From: Dendrophyllia cribrosa
Taxonomy: Eukaryota > Cnidaria > Anthozoa > Scleractinia > Dendrophylliidae
Assembly (NCBI GenBank): GCA_024195265.1
Contig: JAJLRJ010000003.1
Location: 56,365,284 to 56,429,283 of the forward strand
DNA length: 64,000 nucleotides
Direction: 5' to 3'
Below are positions 46,101-58,100 of this stretch, in pieces. Every line of letters begins with the position of its first letter. The first letter of the stretch is position 1. The notes beneath the pieces are model-generated. The model ran no database searches. It was not told the origin of the DNA and saw only the letters and a list, made by a program, of their open reading frames with translations. The position numbers and the translations under genes were made by a program.

Positions 46101-49100
46101 AAATACTCATCTGCTCTGCTGAAATCTTTAATAAAATCACTCAATCGCCATGCCTGAACTTTGAGCCTGTGCTCAAAGGGGCAGTAGTCTCGCCTATGTT
46201 TTTATCAGCAACGATGTCTGTGATTCGCCACTGGGATAGGGATTAGGGATAGGGGTATTGTACAAGTGATATATCAATCGTATCGTTCGCCAATCACAGA
46301 CATCGTTTGGACAGCTACGACCCCACTCGTTTTTATAACCATTGTGCAAAAGTATTCTGGGAAAACTAGGGACCAATCTAGTAAATTCCTCCTGGCAGTA
46401 TTACAGCTAGAGACTCATTCCTAACATCAAGGAATCGACAACATTGAAAATAACAGGCCTGTCAGTTATTTCTTAATTTTGATCCAGAAGGAAAAATCTC
46501 TCACGCGAGTACTTAGGTTAACCCTGTCCTAAAGCTGGAGTAAAATGCTTTCAGCGACAAGACATAAGCAGCATTTGTGTTATGCCTACAACGATGAGCA
46601 AATGGAATTTAATTCAAAGTCAACCGCAGCTAAGAGAAATTTACAAAGATCCTCCCCTAATCTCTTACAAAAGGGGATATACTCGTTAGATAAAAAAAAA
46701 ACTATCGCCTTTAAAGACGGTTGTATTGAAAAAGTTTATTTCTTTGTCAGAGATTTCAACCGTGAATTTTATTGTAGGGTCACGTGTCTGTTTGCTAGGA
46801 CAACAAACTCTTCTATAATCTTCCTTTTATCGACCTTATACAATGAGAATACGGTCGGCAATGTATCTTTTCAACTCAGAAAAGGATTCATATAGGGTGA
46901 AGCACAAAGATTTCTACTAACTAAACCTTCAGCAAAATTGTCCAACGAGAATGTCAACAAATTCAAATTACGTCTCAGAGCTAGAGGCTATCCTCACAAT
47001 ACCGTTGGAAAAATTACATGTGAAGTCAAATTTAAGGATCGAAGTCAGCCCCAACAACAAAAAGATAAAGCGCGGAAAAAAATCCTGTCTTTCGTTTCAA
47101 CGTACCACCCGGCTGTGCCTACCTCATGAGCAAAAGGCATTTTAATAATATATTCAAAGTCAACCACTGCTAAGAGAAATTTACAAAGATCCTCCCTTAA
47201 TCTCTTACAAAAGGGGAAAATCCCTAGGGGATATTCTCTTAAGATCAAAACTATGAGGTCATGGGCTTATGAGTCGTGTTTGGCCTGTCAACACTTTATT
47301 CCGTCCTTGGTGTATGGTCGAAACATTTTCGGATTTCTCCTCGGAAATCTTTGGTAGTCTTCAGAATTCTTCGGAAACGATCGGAAACGTTGAAATGACC
47401 TTCGGACAACTTTCCAACAATTTTGAGCCGTTTTTGTTTCTATCTGAATGAAATTTACTGTCACAGTGAATTTTTTATTGTTAGTGTTAAAATGGCAAAA
47501 AATTAAGCTGCGAAAGTGACCCCATGCCAATCGTTGTACGCGTGACCGGATGTGATCTCATCCCACGTGATTGGAAGTGACCTCATGCCCTATGCGATTC
47601 GATGTGGACTTCCGAACCGAAAGTGACGTCATCAGAACGGAATGTCTATACCGCGCCCTGATTTTTTGCTCCTGGTACCGCCGCCTTTTACTACTAATGT
47701 CGTGGTTAAACAAAAGGAGGTATTAGTAATAATATTAAAAAGACCGAAACAAAAATGCAATAAAAATAAAAGTGGTAAAAATAAAAAAACGAAAATAAAC
47801 ATGAAACAAACCAGTAGAAAAGAGAAAATGAAGGAGGAGAAGAAAAAGGTAGATGTTAAAATTTTGTTAATAAAAGTGTTAAAAATGAGTGACTTGAAAG
47901 CAAACAAATTAAAAGGAGGATAAAAAGAAAAGGAAAACAAAAAAAAATAAATAAAAAAATAGTAGAAAATATACATTTCTATAACTTTGTAATTGAGAAG
48001 GTAGTGTTTAAACGATTGAAATTTAATGTTAATTGGTTTATGGAAAAATCTGGTTTGTGGGAAAAAGCTGGTTTATTGAAATTATAAGTAGAAGCGTTTC
48101 CTCCACCAACCAGTCTTAAACCTGACAAAGTATTAGTTTTCATGCGTTTAATTCTTGTCTGTTAACGGTATGCTATATTTGAAAGCTATATTTTTAAATA
48201 AATAATTCAAATCTTGTTCACAAATAACACATCTGTATGAATTAAAACCTCGCCGTGGAAAGTCTGGGCATGAGCAAGAAAGTGCTGACGTTTTCGCACT
48301 TCTTTATAATTATTATTTCTGATTTCAAAAGACGTTTTTTTTTGTTACAGTCACTATTAAAAAGCAATTGCGTTTCTCACTAGTCAGAAAGACGAAAATC
48401 CCTCACATACCCAGAAACATATTGTTAGTATGCTTGAATTTCTATTTTTTCTGATGATGTAATTTGACCATTCAAAGGTCTTAGACCGGCGAGTGAATCT
48501 CGTATTCAGAACTAAAAAAGTACATGTTTACGGTGTTTTATTTCGTATTATGTCGTTGTTATGTATAGGCGAAAGACCTTCATATGGCTAAGAAATTGAA
48601 AACAGGACACCGCTTTAAGTAATGATCCGCATAAGAAGGACAGCGCTGAACGGCAATGGAATGTCAAACACGATGGAATGTCAAGATTTTTCATTGTTAC
48701 AACTAGTGATCTCATTGGCCTAGACTCAAAAACCGCTAAAAAGTTAAGGTTCAAGGTGCATTTTGTCTAATTTTTTTAAGGTTTCAAGTAATTTGAGACC
48801 CAATCGCACAACATACAATTTTTAAAAGAAATTGTATTTGGGGAACTTCATCAAAGAAGCAAAATTATTAGCTATTGTCTTCTGCTATTCTGATTGGTTA
48901 AGCACGAACATTTCCTAAAATTTATTTGACGCAAATGGATTTTCTTTATTTTTATAATGAAATATAATTATTAACCATCAGCTCCTCCTCTATTCTTGAA
49001 ATCAAAGATATTCTATGTGGGAAAGAGCTAATGCCGCAGAACAATGAAGTTTGCTATCGTTCTTATGTGGAACAATACTTAAACTCCTTACCACGCAATT

Positions 49101-52100
49101 GGGAAAATATATTATATATTTATTGAACATTTACTTGTATTTGAGCAGATCACTGAAGCATCCTCGCTGTGACTGCAGTCTTCAAACCCCCAACCTCTGT
49201 GCTGACAATCCACAATAGAATTTTCATCTCCCTGACATTGTACATCGTCCAGCCAAATTCTGCCACTTCCAGAACCAAAGTGTGCAAACCATGGAGCACT
49301 GAGAGCCGCAGGATGCCCAAGTTCACGACACACGACGTGTGCGTCATTTACACCAAATTGAAGAAACGTCGTCGGGTGAAAAGCATAAACCATGAACGAT
49401 GCGACCCAAAGTTTTATTGGGAAGTTGGAAAAATTAATCTTCGTCTGTCACAGAATAAACATTTTATTAACACAGAATGCTTAATTCCATGCTCTTAAAT
49501 ACCTCAAACAAAGAAAACATATTGATTATCAAGAAATGGAATATTACTAGCTTGCCAATGCTGTCTACCCCAAATCCCATTCGGTCTCATAGTTCATGGT
49601 TTATGCTTTTCACGGGTCAACGTTTCTTCAATTTGGTGTATATCCCAGTTATCATCACAAACAGTTCCCCAGTTGCCATTGTGGAATATCTCTATTCTTC
49701 CCTGCCCGGCGTTTCCTCCACCAACCAGTCTTAAACCTGACAAAGTATTAGTTTTCATGCGTTTAATTCTTGTCTGTTAACGGTATGCTATATTTGAAAG
49801 CTATATTTTTTAATAAATAATTCAAATCTTGTTCACAAATAACACATCTGTATGCATTAAAACCTCACCGTGGAAAGTCTGGGCATGAGCAAGAAAGTGC
49901 TGACGTTTTCGCACTTCATTATAATTATTATTTCTGATTTTAAAAGACGTTTTTGTTGTTACAGTCACTATTAAAAGACGATTGAGTTTCTTACCAGTCA
50001 GAAAGACGAATCTCCGTCACATACCTAGAAAAATAATATTACCGAAGCTCTGCGGGCCGAAGGCCCTCGCGGAGCCCCATACTCATAGAACTAAACCTAT
50101 GCCCTTCATTTTTCATGGTCATGGCTAGCGGAATGTTTCGCGGGCGCTTGTGTACCCGCCCGCTCGTGTTGGCAAAACATGCGCGTATGACACCACACAA
50201 CATCCGAGATGTTTGTTTTCATTACGGATTTCACAACCAAAGAAGCGGAGATTTAAAGAATTTCCAAGCAAGCAAGGTACTTAAAGGTAAAACAGATTAC
50301 ATTTTTCAATGGGAATTTATGTTGATATCAATCTGTGAGTGACTTTTTCTTTGTGCTCTCGTTAATTTTGGAGAATTGTTTATAAAACGTGCTTAAATCA
50401 GTTGCATTAATTTCTTGAATTTCATCGAAGACAGCTTGGCCTCGATGCGCTATAAACGGTACGCGTTTTGCTTTTAAACATAAACTTATTGAGATTTGAA
50501 TAAAATTTTTCGAAAGAAGATTGTGTTGTGCAACTTTATGTGTTTGTTCATTCATTCCATAGGTTGAAAAGCGATTTTATGTAAACAAAACAAGACTTGG
50601 ATTTTATAGTAACTGTTCTCACTTCACTCGCGTCGCCTTATGCAAATATGTTTGTGTATTTTTTGCAATTTGGATTTCCAAATCAGTTTCTTTGAGAATA
50701 GCCGGGTCGTCAATCTTAATTGTTGTGCTTTCGACCTTTCACCTTAGTAAAGCTTATCATTAAAAACTTGGAACAGAATTGAGCTATACTCAAGAACAAA
50801 TTGACACTTTAAGAAACAATTCCAAATTGAATCAGTAGCACGAGTGGCAGATTCGGAGCTACTAAATAAAAAGACTGCGGATCTGGAACAACAGTTAAAA
50901 AAGGAACTTGAACGCAATACAAGCCTCGAACAATTGTAATTTGATGTAATTTGACCAAATCTCGAATTCAGAACTTAATATATATAGATAGGCTGAGCCT
51001 AACAGCGTCGCTCTGTGAACAAGCTTAACTAAGGTGAAACTTGACTAAGGTGAAAGGTCGGAAGCACAAGAATTAAGATTGACAAAGGTTATTTTTCAAG
51101 TTAAGTAATTCTCAAAAACAATAAGCTTATTACGCGACCGTCTGCACATTACATTTAGACCGTACAAAAGTTGACAAAATCGAACAAAAACAACTTTTTC
51201 TCCGTCTAGAATAACTAGTACGACTACTTTCCGAATAAAATACACTTGTCGCTTGTGAAAATTGCCCGAGAAACTGATTTGAAAATCAAAATTGCAAAAT
51301 ACACAAACATATTTGCATAAGGCGATGCGAGTGAAGATAGAACTGTTACTATAAAATCAAAGTCTTGTTTTGTTTACATAAAATCGCTTTTCAATCTATC
51401 TAATGAATGAACAAACGCATAAAAATGGACAACACAATCTTCTTTCGAAAAAATTTATTCAAATCTCCATCAGTTTACGTTTGAAAGCAAAACGCGTACC
51501 ATTTATAGCTCATTGATTTCAAGCTTTCTTCGATGAAATTCAAGAAATCGATACAACTGAATTTAAGCGTTTTAAAATCAATTCTCCAAAACTAACAATA
51601 ACACAAAGAAAAAGTCAATCACAGATTGATATCAACATAAATTCTCATCGAAAAATGTAATCTGTTTTACCTTTAAGTCCCTCGCTTACTTGGAAATTCA
51701 AATCTCCGCTTCTGGTTCTGAAATCCGTGAAAAACAAACATCTCCCGCATTGATAAAAACGTAATACATGAAGTTCCTCGAAGGAAGATTTTATCCATGA
51801 AAGCTCGTCTTTTTCCACTAATTAAAGCGGCTTCTGAGTATCCCTTAATTAGTATCCTTGTCTTGAGTAGCAAACCGCGAAATATTCAGGGAAATAACGC
51901 CTTTAATTTAAACGGTTTTCTCCGCTTAGTAAATTCACAGCAAAACATCAAAGTGTTTTCCCAGCTGACGGACATTTGGCCGTGTAACCGCGCGAAAATC
52001 AAAGCTTCAACGACGTCAACAATGACGTCGTACGCGCATGTTTTGCGACGTCATACGCGCCCGCGAGCTAGTCCTGCGCGACGGCGGAGGCCGGCGGGCA

Positions 52101-55100
52101 CACGCGCGCCCGCGAAACATTCCGCTAGCCATGACCATGAAAAATGACGGGCATAGGTTCTATAAGTATGGGGCTACGCGCGGGCCTTCGGGCCGCAGAG
52201 CTCCGCTAAAAGTATATTTTTACGGTGTTTTATTTCGTATTATATCGTTGTTATGTATAGGCGAAAGGCCTTCATATGGCTAAGAAATTGTAAACAGGAC
52301 ACCGCTTACATGAACTCCTTACCACGCAATTGGGAAAATATATTATATATTTATTGCACACTTACTTGTATTTGAGCATATCCAGGAGGGAGGGGCCGTC
52401 TCTAGGCAAAACATTGGTCGAGTCATCACTGCCAGTGTGACGTCACGTCATAGATCAGTGATTTTCAAAATGGCGGGCAAATTTGTTGTACGTTATGTTC
52501 CAAAAAATGTGGAATTTCCTAAGTTTTGGATGATTAATTTACTTTATTCGATGTTACTCAGGATTCTAAAAATATAAGAGACTTGTTTGCGATAGTTTCC
52601 AGTAACATAGAACATTCAAAAGCGTCATATTTGGATTAGAAACCATTTACCAAGTGGCCAATACGTCGGCGGAGTTTGTTCTCCCGTTAACGTTTTCTGG
52701 GAGCTCGTGCAGTGATGCGGAGACATTCTGATCCAAGAATAGGAGGTTTGGCACATGGTATATTAAGCTTGCTGTGTGCCGAGTTTCAATCCTTCAGTGC
52801 TTGTGGATCGTCTCATCAATCCCTTCAAAGTCAATGGAGTTGCATGTGGTGAAGACACCGCTACAAGCTAGTAGTTTAATTACCGCTCCAGGTTGGCTGC
52901 AAAGGTCATTGGCGGTAAGTGTTGGAATATTTTTACTTACAAAATAAAAGCAGATGCTTTATATAACATTTCTTCCTGAATTATCGTCAGTGAACACTCC
53001 TTGAGTCGAAAATCAACAATATTTTTGAAATTTTGGATCTGCTATACAGGTCTCAGTGTACAGCAGTACTGTACGTCATATCCATGTGGTTAAGTTTGGT
53101 TAAATAGCTGTCTCCTTTATAAAGCAAAAACTTATGTTAAGCTTAAAAAATTTTGATTGTTTGGTTAACGATCCAGTCTCTGGTAACCATAAATTTGCAT
53201 ATATTTGATACACATAGTCAGATAGACAGTGGGCCATTCCATTTTTTATCCACCCCCCCCCCCCCTATGGATGAGGTTAGTCAAAATTGTCCCCCCAAGA
53301 AAAAAAAGATTAAAGTGCCGACATGTTTCCCCCTCAGAAATACAGTGTAACCCAATTTTTCTTTTCCCCCTCAGAAATATTCAAAAGATCAAAGGCTTTT
53401 GAAGACCCCCCCTCAGAAAATCTCATCCATAGGGGCGTGTAGATAAAAAATGGAATGGATTTACATAGTCTGCCAGCAATAGTTTTCATGGCACTTCTTG
53501 TGCCAAATGTTTACTAATTAGTACAAATTATATGGCACATAGCTCTAGTCATGGAAACAAACAAGTAGCATGTACCGGTAAATACTTTCATGTGAATCGA
53601 AAAGGTTCCTCAGTAAACTGATACAATAATAATTGTTAAATTATTACTATACAGTTAATCCCAAATGTTCTGGAAGAATCATTTGCTTGGACTGTAATTG
53701 GAGAAGTCATTATCAAGGTTTTTGTATGAGACGTTGGGTGGTAACCAGGCAGCAATTACATATTCTTTCCTAGAGGGCCACCCGGAGACTATAGTTTCCT
53801 TCAGAGATATAAGCTTTACCAGTTTGGAGATCACATGAGATTATTATTGGTTCCTGAAAACCATTTTTCAAAATGAAATGTCTGACTTGTTCAAGATGAT
53901 AATGGTTATTTCCAGATTTTGGTGTTAGTGATCTGTCAAATTCTTTATATTTCTAATGATCTTGGGCTTTTACCATTTGAAATTCATGTGAGTAATCAAA
54001 TGAATCAGACATATAAGTCTTTTTAAGATTTGGCCTGCATAGATTGTTTTTCACTTTCGGTAGGTTCATCAAGTGTTTAAGCACAAACCTGTGTTGTTTA
54101 ATGGTTAATGCTTGGTCAAAAGCACTGTCATCATCACTGTACGTCACTGTTCACTATAGGCATTACGGGCAATTTTTTGCCAGGGGGGCGGTGAACCATT
54201 TGCCCAAAAAATTCTCGCAAGTTGCCCAAATGTTTACGAAACAGTCAAAAAGAAACGAGGGTCATACGATGCACTAACATAGGCCTACATATGAAGTGAA
54301 AATATTCTTACATATGAATCTATCGTATGAGCTCATAAAACACGTTAAAAGAAATAGCTGTCTCGTCTGTCTCTGCCATTTCGACGGTCAAAGGGTATCA
54401 AAGATATCAATGATACCATGTCATTGTTGACTACAGAGTTGGCATATGCCCTTTCAATGTTAATAAGTGCGATGTTACTGACTGCGGGTAAGTTTTCAAT
54501 CTGCGCAACGCACTGAATGATCGTTCTGCAGAACAGTGGGACAGAACATGATGTAGCAGGTATCACTGCAAGGATATGTACCACATTAGAAAACTTTGGA
54601 AACATATCAAATAGATCATTCTCGTGCATTGTCTCCAGCATTTCTGAAACAGTCATGTAGCCTAATCCGCGCACACGACGAAAACTCGCGTACATTTTCT
54701 GCTCGGCTTCCAGAATGTCGCCGTCGATTTTGTAACATTTAGCAACGCGGGAGAAGCTTTCTTTATCATGTGTTTCACCGTGACAGATATTTCCCAAAGC
54801 ACAGAGTATTTCCTGGTCATTTCCGCTTAACCTGACCTTAAACTCGGACAGCACCTTGTCGATGGACGCATAGTAAGTGTTAAAGTGCCTATCACCCCTA
54901 GAAAGTTATTTTTAGAATCAACTCCATGTACATTGAATAGTTGAATGGTAAAATATTTCTTGTTTTGAACGTCGTGTTAGTGAGTTATAGAGATTTGAAT
55001 TTACAAAATGCAAATTAGATGACGTCAACCCGGGAATCATTTATTATACAACTACTTGTTTTCACCTCCAAGTAATATTTTTTACGAATCAATTGACTAT

Positions 55101-58100
55101 CCACAGTTTATTTTTAATATTTATCAAATTAATTATCAAATTAATTATTAATTAAATTCCCGATGACGTCGACCGTATTCCCCTGAAGATATCGGCAGAC
55201 TATTAGTGTTGCTCAGGATTACTTTCAGCACACACAGTCCGAAGATAAACTCCAAGTCACAAATGGCGATCAATATTAAAGGCTCTGCTCTCAGAGTAAG
55301 TTTTCGGATCAGCGTGAGCAGGGCTTTTACAACGCCGACTTCAGGTTAAAATAAAAAATATCTATCTCTTCGAAAAAAAAAACATGGAAACTTCTTTAAA
55401 AACTGGCTTTGCCCAAATTTCTCTTGCTGCCCAAAAAATTTGAGTTGCCCAAAATTTGGGGGGGCTGCAGCCCCCCCCCCCCCCCCCCCCCAGCCCCCCC
55501 GGCCCGTACGCCTATGCATGGTAGTGTTACAGTGCTGTAGCAAGAGATCCTTTTAGTCAGCTAGTTTCATATTTGGTGATTTAGGGATGTTGTGATAGAG
55601 GAGAATTGCTTTGATGTTGTCAAGTTTGACCTTGTTGTCAGGTAGAGATAGCACGCTTTCATGTTTGTTTATTATGTCTTTGATGATGTCATGTTATTAG
55701 AATGGATTGGCTTATTTAAGTATAGACTCTCCTTTTCCAGAAAAATCTTAATGCTTTTGAGCAGTTTGGATTCAACTGGGTTGTGGAAGCTGAAGTCTTG
55801 TTTTTCTTAAAACATGTTTCAAGCTTTTTTGAATTTAACTTTTTAGCTTTTTTAAAATTTAAAAAGAAAGGCTGACATGACATACATATATAGCCTATAC
55901 TAGATTCAAAAGGATCCATGCATGTATATTATTATGTACATTAGGCCATTGTGTAAATCTGTTTTGTTACCATTTATTTTATTTAAAAAGTTGCAAGCCA
56001 CTGAAAACAGGTTATTAAAAATAGTCATGTTATGTTTCTTGCAGGGAACATCACCATCAGGTTGGGCAAACTTTATTGTTGTATTGTGAACATGTCACAA
56101 TGGATGGTGTTGTCTTCAGAATACCTCGGTGGGCATAACTGTGTGATCTTGAAGAGCCCTCTGGGAGATAAACTGCCATAATGTTTATCACATACTCTAA
56201 GGTTCTTGAGATCTTCAAAATCAGATTTTATGTCCTGAGGGGTACATTTCATTTCATACTGCCCAATCATGTTATCAAATTTATGAGATCCGGCCTCATT
56301 TTCACACCCCTTCAAACAGCATTGTATATCTCCAATCAACTGTCCATACATGAAAACTGTTCTAGTTATTTCCTCCAAAGGTACAAAATCATGTAAAGGT
56401 CATGTAAAGGCTTGCCACAACTATGACAGCCAGAACAAATCACTTGAATGTTATTTTGATTTTTGGTATTTACTGGAGATCTTAAATATTTTTTAGTTTC
56501 CTGTGGTATATCAAAATATGGTGCAAAAGTAAACACAGTCAAACCCTGTTAATACGGATACCGAAGGGACCATGAAAACTGTCCGTATTGAGCGGGTGTC
56601 CATAAAGCGGGGTTCGACTGTGCATGTGATTTGCCTGTTATGTAGATAAGGTGGTTTTACAAACCATTTTGACCTGATCACCGTGCTAATTAATAAACCT
56701 TGATGGTTTAATTCAACCATTTTTGCACAAGAATAACTCATTGACAATTCACCAAAGCAAAGATACAAAAACAGGAAAAAAACAGTGGCATTGCTGAACA
56801 GTGTCTGAGCTAGCATCAAAGTTTTCCCCAATAATATTGTTACAGACTACATATGAACCCACAAGGAATGGATATGGTAGGGATGATATGGTCAAAACAG
56901 CAGCAACAGTTACCAAGTAAAGAGGAGCAGAATGAAGCTCACTGTCCAGTACCAAATTATGGGTTAATGTGCCAAGGTTTAACAAAATGCCATGAGAAAC
57001 AAAAAGGCATATTTGCCAATAGACTGGAAAGAAAAAAACTTTGATGCTATTTTATATTGTGGCTGTATGTTTAATTAATGTAACAACATTTTGTAAACTG
57101 TATCAAGCAAAGATAAAAATATTCTCAAAATAATAACAGCAGGAAATAACGCAGAAAACAGAAAAATAAGTGTAATAACAATAGAAACATTCAAGGTTTG
57201 ACAGGTTAATGTTTTGAAAAGCCATATTTTCAACTGTATTAAAAAAGGACAATAAAAGAGAGTACCATTTTTAGCACATCCAGATTTTGCATTGTTTGAC
57301 ATGTCATGTAATGCCCCAGGGGAGTGAGGCATTTGCTTCTCAAAAGATTTTGAAGGGTACATAAAGAGAACATGGGAGTTTTGAAAGCCTTGGGTAAGAT
57401 AATGAAATGACTGCTAACACAACATGAGCATACAGGATAGCCATCACATGCTCAATATAATGAATGTGTGGGCTAAGCAAGTAATACAGCAACAAGGCTG
57501 TTACCAAATATATACACAACAAACTATTTTTATTCATCATTGTTTTACACTAAATACTACATGTAGATAAACGCTCAGGCAGTCAACAGATTTAAACACA
57601 GGCAGTCAACAAGCTAGCAAATTCAAACAGTCAGTCAAAAGCCAACAGGTTTAAACACGGGCAGTCAAACACACTTGGGTAGTTAACATATGTTAACAGC
57701 CGACAGGCAGTCAAGCCAGCAAAATTTAGAGCAATAAGCCAACAAAATTTAAACACGGGCAGTTGAACTAGTAAAGCTAGTAACATTTAGACACAAACAG
57801 TCAAAAAGCCAACAAAATCTAGACACAGGCAGCCAACAAGCCAACAATGTACACACACAGACGGTGGAATTTCACCCCCAGAAAAAACTCCCTATTTTTA
57901 ATCTCCAGAGGTTGGCATCTCTGCATACGTGGTGTATGCAACAGCTTGTGTATATAGAGAAATGTATGGGAAAATCATGGATTCTCTAAAATTGGGTAAA
58001 TAACTATCTATTTTGAAATAAAGTTTACCTACCTCAAATGTGTTGCTTACTTGTGTCTTGTACCGAATTTGAAGCCATTCCGACGCCATTTAGCGAAGTT

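Noticed and set aside
46240..46262. Telomere-like 'gggattaggg' sequence
   Set aside because: Only two or three imperfect units inside a small inverted-repeat element.
52470..52574. ATG in a good context starting a 34-codon plus-strand frame
   Set aside because: Short, with no donor in frame that I can support and no known motif.
54345..54854. A host gene
   Set aside because: The text is the C-terminal hAT dimerisation region inside element-like termini, with a degenerate core box and no upstream domains.
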